From NCBI GenBank assembly GCA_947372405.1, contig CANBTO010000078.1, forward strand, positions 1-13,253: a DNA stretch of 13,253 nt, in the 5' to 3' direction. Of this stretch, positions 1 to 5,534 are shown in pieces; the stretch's first letter is position 1, and each line of letters starts with the position of its first letter. Made by a program: the position numbers and the translations under genes. This stretch comes from Verrucomicrobiaceae bacterium. Its GTDB lineage: Bacteria; Verrucomicrobiota; Verrucomicrobiae; Verrucomicrobiales; Akkermansiaceae. The notes below the pieces were generated by a model. It did not search any database. It saw only the letters and a list, made by a program, of their open reading frames with translations, and was not told the DNA's origin.

Positions 1-257
1 CCGGAATCGTCTCCAAACGATCGCCGGAGTTCAAATCCCTCACATCCTCTATTGATCCTAAGTCTCTCATCAACAAGTTGTTTTGAAATCAAAAAATCAC
101 TTTAACCGGACACCCGTGATTTACGAGCGAACGTTGGATGTGGAGGCACCGCAGCACAGGACTCCGATTCCAAAGAATAGGCTGACCGGCGGTTGCCTCG
201 CATGACTTGTTTCTGCTTAGTGAATTCAGGAACCATGAGCTTGATCCGCTTACCGCT
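1..257. other. Non-coding flank, relatively AT-rich
   Basis: I see no convincing gene here. The stretch is visibly poorer in G+C than the rest of the window; by hand count bases 61-120 have 22 G+C of 60. It contains short AT-rich palindromes (for example AACAAGTTGTT near 71-81) that could help end transcription of the minus-strand gene stopping at 258, but none is a clean terminator. A reading frame can be opened on the minus strand through this stretch and into the membrane-protein gene, but its product is rich in Cys, Ser and Arg and lacks domain-like pattern, so I do not call it. Confidence 0.4.
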
Positions 258-644
258 TTAGTGCCAGTTGCCTGAGTTACGAAGGCCTGAGCCAAATTCG
301 TGGGCGCATCCCGATATCGACATATACAATACCACCACGAGACTAATCCAGATGCTTCGTAACACCCACAAGGGCAACCCACGCCTTCCGGCGAATCCCG
401 TGACGAGTAGACTCCAAAATACGAGGTGAATGACGGCAATCTCCAGCCTATGTCCGGAATCATCCAACTTAACCTTATCGAAATAGCTGATCACTCCGAG
501 GGGAGCCCTTCCGATAACGATGGGAACAAAGAGCGCACCGGGTCCAAGAAACGGAATCGCAATGAGGTAGGCCAAAATCGGGAGCATTACCCACGATCTC
601 GCAAGTCGGAGAAAGCTGTCGACTAGCTGTTCGCTACTACTCAT
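258..644 (-). CDS. Small hypothetical multi-pass membrane protein
   Basis: The 128-residue product begins MSSSEQLVDSF and is mostly hydrophobic. There are three or four likely membrane segments, about residues 17-32, 34-50, 66-84 and 90-112, with charged loops (KVKLDDSGHRLE near 57-68, and GRR near 86-88) between them. This alternation of hydrophobic stretches and short charged loops is why I take it as a real gene. I do not recognise the family and assign no function. The start at 644 is the first ATG in frame with sensible N-terminal composition; no Shine-Dalgarno sequence precedes it. A second ATG 16 bases upstream is in another frame and meets a stop after seven codons. The base composition is lower in G+C than the downstream genes, which could mean it was acquired, though membrane proteins also bias composition. 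Confidence 0.55.
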   Translation of the reverse strand: MSSSEQLVDSFLRLARSWVMLPILAYLIAIPFLGPGALFVPIVIGRAPLGVISYFDKVKLDDSGHRLEIAVIHLVFWSLLVTGFAGRRGLPLWVLRSIWISLVVVLYMSISGCAHEFGSGLRNSGNWH

Positions 645-851
645 TGGGAAGGGCTTTCATTACCTTGCAGAAAGTTCGAATTCGTAGCATGTCAGGGAGT
701 GATATCCAGGAAATCCATCTGCGACAGGTTTGCTGGAATCCGTTGATTTCACAAGGATTTTCGGGATGCGCGTGCCCGGCTTTGCTGCGCTACGCCGTGG
801 CAAGCCAAGGTCCGGATTCGGGCGGCATGCTGTGGCGGATATACGCACGAA

Positions 852-886
852 GAAACCCCGAGATGGACGCTCCACCCCGGGGTTTC
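852..886 (-). terminator. Hairpin, probable terminator of the broken FN3-type gene
   Basis: Perfect 9-bp arms, GAAACCCCG at 852-860 and CGGGGTTTC at 878-886, enclose a 17-base loop. Read on the minus strand the hairpin lies about 38 bases beyond the stop of the degenerate fibronectin-like gene and is followed by TTCTTCG, a weak pyrimidine tail. This fits an intrinsic terminator that outlived its gene. Confidence 0.5.
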
Positions 887-923
887 GGGGATTCGTGGCC
901 GCTGGGGTTTGATGGGATATCGG

Positions 924-1365
924 TTAGGGCACCAGCACCTCCGCGCTGGCGGAGAGGGCTCCGTCGCCCACATGGTTCACGGCCACGATCGTAATCCTGA
1001 CGGTGCTGCCGCCGGGAGTCAGGACGAGGTGGCGTACCGGGCCGGGGGCCCTGGCCATCCGCGGGGCGTTCGAAGCCGAAGTCGTATTAGCGCTAATCGT
1101 CGTCAGCCAGGCGTTGGTCGAGTTCGGCGCGCAGGCCGGTCATGCGGCGGTAAAGTTGTTTGAGTGCGGCGGCGTTTTCACGCTTGGCCTTGCCAAGTGC
1201 CGTCACCCTGTGATCCGCGGCGGCGCGTGCATCAACAAGCTGGCCGATGCGGACCCCACAGGCAGCGGCGGTGATATCGAGGTAGTTCTTGATCACGCCG
1301 ACGGCACTGGTGCTCCAGCCGTTGACCTTTGCGATGCCGGTGGAAATCCGGCGTGAGGCATGGCT
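924..1365 (-). pseudogene. Broken gene for a fibronectin-III-like C-terminal protein
   Basis: Two frames on the minus strand carry parts of one protein. The upstream part (about 1365 down to 1093) reads ...IAKVNGWSTSAVG... into a helical stretch containing ALKQLYRRMTGLRAELDQ, then stops after LADDD. From about 1090 a different frame reads APGPVRHLVLTPGG and VRITIVAVNHVGDG and ends VLVP-stop at 924. This has the shape of the last strands of a fibronectin type III domain. My recollection of verrucomicrobial proteins with this helical segment is that they continue into a longer FN3-like region, so a segment was probably lost between the halves along with the frame. The 5' limit is uncertain: the frame closes at a stop just beyond 1365 and no good start is left. 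A hairpin terminator follows at 852-886. Confidence 0.6.
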
Positions 1366-1452
1366 CGGCAGGGGCTACCGACTCCGCATTTCATGCTGGA
1401 ACCTCGCAACGACGGGCTTTTGCGGGCCGAATGGAATGGACGGGCGGCCCGA

Positions 1453-1544
1453 CTGGTGTGGCTCCGGCACCGACCGGTGTTTCTCCGGCACCGGCTGGTG
1501 TGGCTCCGGCACCGACCGGTGTGGCTCCGGCACCGACTGGTGTG
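1453..1544. repeat. 21-bp tandem repeat (minisatellite), 4.4 copies
   Basis: Four units at 1453-1473, 1474-1494, 1495-1515 and 1516-1536, then an 8-base partial unit, follow the pattern (C/C)(T/C)GGTGT-GGCTCCGGCACCG(A/G). Units 1 and 3 are identical and unit 4 differs from them at one base; unit 2 also carries TTT for TGG-type changes and a final G. Translated on the minus strand the unit reads TPVGAGA, and on the plus strand CGSGTD-W/R. It sits between the broken FN3-type gene and the DUF5722 remnant. It may once have coded a Pro/Gly/Ala-rich linker, but I cannot show that. Confidence 0.85.
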
Positions 1545-1653
1545 CGCGGCTCCCACAACGGGGCTCCGGGCGGCCCGACAGGAATTTTCAGAAGCCCGAT
1601 CAGGGCGTCGATCATCGCATCAGGGCGATGGTGAAGTCCGGAAAGACCTCGGA

Positions 1654-1790
1654 TTGCAATCGACGGGAGAAACCATTGGCGATGGTTCCCCTAGGACCCG
1701 ACACCGTTTCCCACGATGCCGGACAACAAGGACAACCATCCTGCGGGGCTCAACGTGTCTTTCGGCGGGCTGGTGTTTTCTGATCCGCCG
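1654..1790 (+). pseudogene. Truncated duplicate of the 5' part of the DUF5722 gene
   Basis: Two blocks match the intact gene at 3116-4381. Bases 1710-1731 match 3188-3209 at 21 of 22 positions, and bases 1742-1772 match 3259-3289 at 30 of 31. Between them the copy lacks 39 bases (13 codons), so the frame is kept: it reads PTMPDNKDNHPAGLNVSFGGLV against PTMPDKKG...HAGLNVSFGGLM. After about 1775 similarity ends and the rest of the TIM barrel is missing. Weaker similarity reaches upstream: GGTGAAG...GGAAAGA...CTCGGA...TTGCA at about 1630-1659 resembles the region before the intact promoter, and GATGGTTCC at 1681 resembles the start of the mature protein, but most of the signal peptide and the -10 hexamer are gone. 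It cannot make a working enzyme. Confidence 0.75.
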
Positions 1791-1824
1791 GACTCCAGCT
1801 CCGCACCTCGTCAAGCCCGTGCTC

Positions 1825-1851
1825 GACAAGCTCCGCGTAACGGAGCCTGTC
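1825..1851 (-). terminator. Hairpin downstream of the PEP-CTERM gene
   Basis: Arms GACAAGCTCCG (1825-1835) and CGGAGCCTGTC (1841-1851) pair over 11 positions with a single mismatch around a 5-base loop. It begins 19 bases after the stop codon of the minus-strand PEP-CTERM gene. There is no T-run, so it could be a factor-aided terminator or an mRNA 3'-end stabiliser. Confidence 0.45.
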
Positions 1852-1869
1852 AATCCGGTCTGACGCCGA

Positions 1870-2604
1870 TCAATGACGGCGGCGGCGTGCCATCATTCCG
1901 AGCGCGCCAAGCCCAAGCATGGACCAGGCACCTGGTTCGGGAACCGTGGTGATGGTGAAACTGGCATCATCCACATAGCCGGTATGCGTTCCGATGGACG
2001 AGTCGGAGTAGAGCACTTGCGTCACCATCCAGGTTGTCCCCGCCGGAATCGTCCCTTGGAGCGCGAGCGGCTCGAATTTTTCGTCGCTGTTCAGATCCAG
2101 GCTGATAGACGTGGAGCCTGTTAGCGAGCCATAGGAAGAACCGCTGAAAAACATTGCGATCACGGCCACTCTGCCACCCGCAAATCCTCCCAGCGGCCCA
2201 CCGCCCATGGTGAACGCGGCTGACATGTCAAAGGTCGCCGTGCCGTCACCGGAACCGGCGATGCTTGAAATATCCGTCACCTGAACCGCTTGGGTGGATG
2301 TCGCGCCGTCGTCCTGCATGCCGAGCATGCGGGTTCCAATCGGACTCACTCCATCGCCGGAAGTGCCGATCACAATGCTTCCGACTTCGACCCCCCATTT
2401 GCCATTTTGGTTCGTAAAGTCGCTCAACACGGTGCTGAAGCCTGCCAAGGCATTGGACTCGAAACCCGGGTCCACCAGCAGATTCGCAGTCGTGGCCCCT
2501 TGGGACGAACCGGTCGCAAAGCAACCCGTCATGACGATGACGGCGACTTTGGATACCGCACCCGTTAGGGCCTTGTTGGAAACACTGGAGGTGATTGTTT
2601 TCAT
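1870..2604 (-). CDS. PEP-CTERM sorting domain protein
   Basis: The 244-residue product starts MKTITSSVSNKALTG and has a long, slightly polar signal region (hydrophobic about residues 15-36, TGAVSKVAVIVMTGCFATGS). The mature part opens NLLVDPGFESNALAGF, a common opening of jelly-roll extracellular proteins, and is rich in Ser, Thr, Gly and Asp. The last 25 residues are the diagnostic feature: VPEP, then a hydrophobic helix (MLGLGALGMM), then ARRRRH. This is the tripartite PEP-CTERM signal, recognised in other bacteria by a membrane exosortase that cleaves it during surface or exopolysaccharide-linked export. I chose the ATG at 2604 because it places the signal peptide at the N-terminus; the frame stays open to 2901, but those extra residues do not look like an exported protein. 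No Shine-Dalgarno sequence precedes the start. No exosortase gene lies in the window. The substrate and function are unknown. Confidence 0.88.
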   Translation of the reverse strand: MKTITSSVSNKALTGAVSKVAVIVMTGCFATGSSQGATTANLLVDPGFESNALAGFSTVLSDFTNQNGKWGVEVGSIVIGTSGDGVSPIGTRMLGMQDDGATSTQAVQVTDISSIAGSGDGTATFDMSAAFTMGGGPLGGFAGGRVAVIAMFFSGSSYGSLTGSTSISLDLNSDEKFEPLALQGTIPAGTTWMVTQVLYSDSSIGTHTGYVDDASFTITTVPEPGAWSMLGLGALGMMARRRRH

Positions 2605-2826
2605 GTTTTCGATGTGTTGTTTCTCAGATATCACCGGCCCAACAAACAGATGCGGACCACCTGCACAAGCATATTCTCCGGAATTCGGATGCACCCCGCG
2701 TTTCCTCACCAAAATGGATAGATAAGCACATGAATCCCAACCCGGCAAAGGCGGAACCAACTGGAATTGCCGAATCCATGGAGCCATCCGGCATCTTGCA
2801 AACCCATGACCAGGCCAACGATTTTC

Positions 2827-2915
2827 GACAGAATCATTTTTCGACAGAATGAATGTGGATTCGGAAATCCTTTCAAGATTCTGACCGAATGATTCTGCCA
2901 TAGAATGATTCTGTC
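2827..2915. repeat. Cluster of GACAGAATCATT inverted repeats
   Basis: GACAGAATCATT at 2827-2838 is an exact reverse complement of AATGATTCTGTC at 2904-2915. AATGATTCTGCC at 2888-2899 is a one-base variant of the second, and GACAGAATGA at 2843-2852 a variant of the first; TTTTCGACAGAAT occurs twice in tandem at 2822-2850. The two orientations sit on either side of a core of about 35 bases (2853-2887), which allows a long imperfect hairpin. It resembles a dispersed palindromic repeat family or the end of a small non-autonomous mobile element, but the sequence alone does not prove mobility. Confidence 0.65.
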
Positions 2916-2982
2916 ATTCCTTGCCATCCCTAGAGGTGGCGCTTCCGCGCAGTCCGGTCATGCGTTTGTTGAGAGGTTTGAG
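2914..2982 (-). pseudogene. Second remnant of the FN3-type gene family
   Basis: On the minus strand this short piece reads LKPLNKRMTGLR, matching LKQLYRRMTGLR of the broken gene at 924-1365 at 9 of 12 residues; at the DNA level 2947-2982 matches 1129-1164 at 28 of 36 positions. The frame then ends after GSATSRDGKE. Nothing before or after is recognisable as the same protein, so it is a shred rather than a gene. Both copies lie upstream of, and antisense to, a DUF5722 sequence (one intact, one truncated). Confidence 0.5.
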
Positions 2983-3081
2983 GGGAGGTCGTTGGCGGCA
3001 TTGCAGCCACCAAGAGATGGCGCGGCGGGAAGGGGGTGAAGCTTTCGCGGGAAAGAGTGCCGGCCTCGGATCGGCTTCGGG

Positions 3082-3109
3082 TTGCAGCGGGCGGAAATCC
3101 GGATACGGT
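3082..3109 (+). promoter_or_regulatory. Predicted promoter of the DUF5722 gene, leaderless geometry
   Basis: The -35-like hexamer TTGCAG (3082-3087) and the -10-like hexamer TACGGT (3104-3109) are separated by 16 bases. The -10 ends six bases before the ATG at 3116, so transcription would begin at or next to the start codon. The same hexamer class, spacer and distance recur before the metallopeptidase gene at 4545. Confidence 0.6.
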
Positions 3110-3115
3110 CGGGCC

Positions 3116-4381
3116 ATGATCCGCCGCCTCCTGCTGCATGTGCTGTTGCTGGGTTCTCCGCTTTTCGCGCAGGACATGGTTCCTTTCCCCACGATGCCGG
3201 ACAAGAAGGGCATCCAGGTGCAGATGGTGGATGACGCGATCTCGCTGAGCATCCATCATGCGGGGCTCAACGTGTCCTTCGGCGGGCTGATGTCCGCGAA
3301 GGGAAATCCGGACGCGCTGAGGTTCGTGCATGAAGGAAAGGAGTATTGGTTCAGCGGCAGGTATGCCAAAAGCCTGGACGCTCAGATCAAGCCGCTGAGC
3401 GACGCGCGCGTCGTGGTCTATCTGATCCTGCTGGCCTATCCCACGCATGATGCGGCGAAGGACAAGCTGCTGCTGTATCCGAAGGCGGACGGGAAATACA
3501 ACATCGCCGGGTTCAACATCGCGACGGAGGACGGCATGCGTCTTTACCGGGCGCTGGTGGCGTTTGTGGCGGAGCGGCACAGTGGCGCGCATCCGGAGTG
3601 CGGCCGTGTGTGGGGATATATCATCGGCAATGAGGTGAACTCGCAGTGGATGTGGTACAACCTCGGCAAGATGCCGATGGCCGAGGCGTGCGGTGAATAT
3701 GAGAAGGCGGTGCGCGCCGCGCATGAGGAGATCGCGAAGCATTCGGCGGCCGCGCGGGTCTATCTCTCATTCGATCATCACTGGAACACGTCGATGCCAG
3801 GCATCGGCGAACTTGAAGCCTACAAGGGCCGCGATTTCCTGGATACCTTCGCGCTGATCGCGCGTGAGCGGGGAAATTTCGAATGGCACGTGGCGTATCA
3901 TCCGTATGCGGACAATCTCGGCGACCCGCGCACCTGGCTGGACAAGAAAGCGCTGCCGAACGATGACTCGCCGCACGTCACGTTCAAGAATCTCGAAGTG
4001 GCGTGCGCGCACATGCGGAGGCCGGAGCTGCTGTGGCAGGGCAAGCCGCGCCGGATCATTCTCAGCGAGCAGGGCATCCATTGTTTGAAATCCCCGGACG
4101 GCGAGACGCTGCAGGCCGCGGGTTTCACCTATGCGTGGGAAAAAGTGAGCCGGCAGGATGGGATCGACGCCTTGATCTGGCACCGGCACGTGGATCATTC
4201 GCAGGAGGGCGGGCTGCGCCTCGGCTTGTGGGAAAACAAGCCGGGCAGCATCTGCGATCCGGGCAGGAAACGGATGATTTATGATCTCTTCAAGAAGGCC
4301 GGCACTGCGGAATGGGCGGATGCGGCGAAGTTCGCGCTGCCGGTCACCGGATTGAAGAGCTGGGATGAACTGGCGAGGTGA
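3116..4381 (+). CDS. Secreted DUF5722-type, glycoside-hydrolase-like TIM-barrel protein
   Basis: The product has 421 residues. It begins with a signal peptide (MIRRLLLHVLLLGSPLFA, probable cleavage after FA). The start of the mature domain, KKGIQVQMVDDAISLSIHHAGLN, is typical of the DUF5722 family. Two acidic residues sit where clan-A glycoside hydrolases keep their catalytic pair: Glu173 in GNEVNSQW (acid/base position after a beta strand) and Glu318 in IILSEQGIH (nucleophile position). FEWHVAYHPY near 255-264 and ALIWHRHVDH near 342-351 look like other barrel strands lining the cleft. From family knowledge I infer a periplasmic or outer-surface polysaccharide hydrolase; the substrate cannot be read from the sequence. 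The ATG at 3116 is preferred over an in-frame ATG at 2921 because only 3116 gives a signal peptide and it sits directly behind the predicted promoter. A decayed partial copy of this gene lies at about 1654-1790. Confidence 0.8.
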   Translation: MIRRLLLHVLLLGSPLFAQDMVPFPTMPDKKGIQVQMVDDAISLSIHHAGLNVSFGGLMSAKGNPDALRFVHEGKEYWFSGRYAKSLDAQIKPLSDARVVVYLILLAYPTHDAAKDKLLLYPKADGKYNIAGFNIATEDGMRLYRALVAFVAERHSGAHPECGRVWGYIIGNEVNSQWMWYNLGKMPMAEACGEYEKAVRAAHEEIAKHSAAARVYLSFDHHWNTSMPGIGELEAYKGRDFLDTFALIARERGNFEWHVAYHPYADNLGDPRTWLDKKALPNDDSPHVTFKNLEVACAHMRRPELLWQGKPRRIILSEQGIHCLKSPDGETLQAAGFTYAWEKVSRQDGIDALIWHRHVDHSQEGGLRLGLWENKPGSICDPGRKRMIYDLFKKAGTAEWADAAKFALPVTGLKSWDELAR

Positions 4382-4477
4382 GGAAGAGTCAGGCACCGCG
4401 AATCCGGCGATTCTTCAGAATGGCATGAAGCAGCCCGGCGGGATGATCGAGGCGCGGTTCATCGAATGTGATGCTTG

Positions 4478-4496
4478 GAAAATCGCCGTGATTTTC
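4478..4496. repeat. Small hairpin upstream of the metallopeptidase promoter
   Basis: Arms GAAAATC (4478-4484) and GATTTTC (4490-4496) enclose a 5-base loop, 96 bases after the DUF5722 stop codon and 14 bases before the -35 hexamer of the next gene. It may end the upstream transcript; there is no strong T-run. Confidence 0.3.
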
Positions 4497-4510
4497 GAAA
4501 CGGCTGCAGG

Positions 4511-4538
4511 TTGCAGCGAGGAGGAATCCGGTTAAAGT
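4511..4538 (+). promoter_or_regulatory. Predicted promoter of the YugP-like gene, leaderless geometry
   Basis: TTGCAG (4511-4516), a 16-base spacer and TAAAGT (4533-4538) end six bases before the ATG at 4545. A GGAGG lies inside the spacer, 21 or more bases before the ATG, too far to act as a ribosome binding site and inside the promoter itself. The match in spacing to the promoter at 3082-3109 is exact, and the spacers share the core GGAAATCCGG/GGAATCCGG. Confidence 0.65.
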
Positions 4539-4544
4539 CCCGCC

Positions 4545-5282
4545 ATGATTTACGAAATCACACTGCTTTCCCAGATGGGCTACGGCTATGGCCGGGGGAT
4601 TTCCCCGCTGTATCTGATCCTCATGCTCGGGACGCTGGTCGCCAGCATGCTCATCAGCGGCATGCTCAAGCGGCGCTTCCGCGAGTATTCGCAGATTCCA
4701 CTGAGCCTGACCGGAGCACAGGTGGCCCTGGAAATGTTGCGCCAGAATGGCATCAAGGACGTGCAGGTGATCAGCGTGCCGGGCCAGCTCACGGACCACT
4801 ACGATCCGGTGAAGAAGACCGTCAACCTGAGCGAGGAGGTGTATCACATGAATTCGGTGGCGGCGGCGGCGGTGGCGGCGCACGAATGCGGCCACGCCCT
4901 GCAGCACCAACAGGCGTATGTGTGGCTCGGGCTGCGCTCGCAGATGGTGCCAGCGGTGGAGTTTTCCAGCAAGATCCTGAACTTCATCATGATCGCCGGG
5001 TTTCTGGGGGTGAGCTTGTTTCAAAGCACGATGTTGCTGTGGCTGTGGGTGGGCTTGTTCGGTGTGACCACGCTGTTCTCTTTGGTGACCCTGCCGGTGG
5101 AATTCGACGCGAGCCGACGGGCGCTGGTCTGGCTCGAAAGCAGCGGCATCGCGGCGAGCATGGAGCATGAGAAGGCGAAAAACGCGCTGTTCTGGGCCGC
5201 TATGACCTATGTGGCCGCCGCCGTGGGCTCGGTGGCGCAGTTTCTCTATTTCCTGATGATGGCGCTGGGCCGCAGGGACTGA
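4545..5282 (+). CDS. YugP-like membrane zinc metallopeptidase
   Basis: The 245-residue product fits the neutral zinc metallopeptidase family typified by Bacillus YugP (Pfam Zn_peptidase_2). The zinc-binding motif HECGH is at residues 113-117 (His113 and His117 as ligands, Glu114 as catalytic base), within AAAAVAAHECGHALQHQ. A second acidic site, EFDASRRA at 186-193, is the expected third ligand region of the family. Membrane segments are about 21-40 (ahead of the catalytic part), 143-160, 162-182 and 216-240. The length is close to the usual 220-230 residues, with a few extra at the N-terminus (MGYGYGRG). The cellular substrate of this family is not well defined; it is probably a membrane-protein or envelope quality-control protease. 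The start is fixed by the promoter just upstream. Confidence 0.9.
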   Translation: MIYEITLLSQMGYGYGRGISPLYLILMLGTLVASMLISGMLKRRFREYSQIPLSLTGAQVALEMLRQNGIKDVQVISVPGQLTDHYDPVKKTVNLSEEVYHMNSVAAAAVAAHECGHALQHQQAYVWLGLRSQMVPAVEFSSKILNFIMIAGFLGVSLFQSTMLLWLWVGLFGVTTLFSLVTLPVEFDASRRALVWLESSGIAASMEHEKAKNALFWAAMTYVAAAVGSVAQFLYFLMMALGRRD

Positions 5283-5318
5283 GCGCACCAGTCGCCCCGG
5301 AAAATCGGGAGATGCAAG

Positions 5319-5331
5319 CGGGAAAATCCCG
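5319..5331 (+). terminator. Short hairpin after the YugP-like gene
   Basis: CGGGA (5319-5323) and TCCCG (5327-5331) form a tight GC stem 36 bases after the stop codon; flanking ATGC/GCAT bases could extend it imperfectly. There is no T-run, so the call is weak. Confidence 0.3.
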
Positions 5332-5372
5332 GCATGCTCTGCAAGGATGCGGTCCGGATCCACGTATCGGGC

Positions 5373-5452
5373 GGCTCAAGCACCCGTCCTTGAGCCTTGA
5401 CAGGCGGGCACCATCCTGCTTGCCTACGGCGTCAGGCGCTTGACCCTCAAGC
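5373..5452 (+). promoter_or_regulatory. Structured leader before the glycosyltransferase, with competing hairpins
   Basis: GGCTCAAG (5373-5380) and CTTGAGCC (5389-5396) form a perfect 8-bp stem with an 8-base loop. A second hairpin, GCTTGA (5438-5443) with TCAAGC (5447-5452), has a 3-base loop. CTCAAG at 5446-5451 repeats the left arm of the first stem and could pair instead with CTTGAG at 5389-5394, so the two folds exclude each other. The segment is 82-162 bases upstream of the glycosyltransferase ATG. It could be a terminator for the previous gene, an attenuator or a regulatory leader; it matches no named riboswitch that I know. Confidence 0.35.
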
Positions 5453-5534
5453 ATATACCATTGCTGGTACAGCACGGCACACCTCGCTACAGCAGCCCTG
5501 ATCCACTTCAATTCCTTCCCAATTTCCCATCCCC

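Larger units (their letters stand above)
1366..1869. other. Gene-free stretch holding a minisatellite, a gene remnant and a hairpin
   Basis: This 504-base stretch has no gene I trust. It holds the 21-bp tandem repeat at 1453-1544, a degenerate copy of the 5' part of the DUF5722 gene at about 1654-1790, and a hairpin at 1825-1851 that serves the PEP-CTERM gene. Several overlapping open frames on both strands here result from the high G+C and the repeat, whose length is a multiple of three. Confidence 0.6.
2605..3081. other. Intergenic stretch with inverted repeats and a gene shred
   Basis: This 477-base stretch separates the divergent PEP-CTERM and DUF5722 genes and should hold both promoters. 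It contains the GACAGAATCATT repeat cluster (2827-2915) and a minus-strand remnant of the FN3-type family (2914-2982). I could not pick a convincing promoter for the PEP-CTERM gene. The plus-strand frame running through it into the DUF5722 gene is a read-through of the true start at 3116. Confidence 0.55.

Noticed and set aside
22..54. T-arm-like GGAGTTCAAATCCC followed by an acceptor-like stretch, possibly a tRNA or tmRNA 3' end and integration site
   Set aside because: The 5-bp T-stem would have two mismatches and one wobble, there is no CCA-like end, and the rest of a tRNA would lie outside or is not recognisable.
89..463. 124-codon open frame on the minus strand overlapping the membrane-protein gene
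   Set aside because: Its product is rich in Cys, Ser, Trp and Arg with no hydrophobic or domain pattern, and it overlaps a better candidate in another frame.
1391..1615. Minus-strand frame beginning MIDALIGLLKIPVGPPG with TPVGAGA repeats
   Set aside because: It looks coding only because the 21-base repeat keeps a frame; the C-terminal part is not protein-like, and both strands are open over the repeat. A remnant of a Pro-rich linker is possible but unproven.
1289..1783. Plus-strand frame with GSGTD repeats
   Set aside because: Antisense image of the minisatellite; the rest shows no recognisable protein pattern.
2605..2901. 99-codon extension of the PEP-CTERM protein
   Set aside because: It would place the signal peptide internally, and its 5' end overlaps the inverted-repeat cluster.
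2921..3115. 65-residue N-terminal extension of the DUF5722 protein
   Set aside because: It would bury the signal peptide inside the protein, runs through the predicted promoter, and overlaps an antisense gene remnant.
4389..5363. Long minus-strand frame opposite the metallopeptidase gene, rich in His, Arg and Gln
   Set aside because: Typical antisense shadow of a GC-rich gene; the plus strand has a clear zinc protease with a promoter.
5397..5430. TTGACA at 5397-5402 as a -35 box for the glycosyltransferase gene
   Set aside because: The only TA-containing hexamer downstream (TACGGC at 5425-5430) would need a 22-base spacer, too long for a standard promoter.
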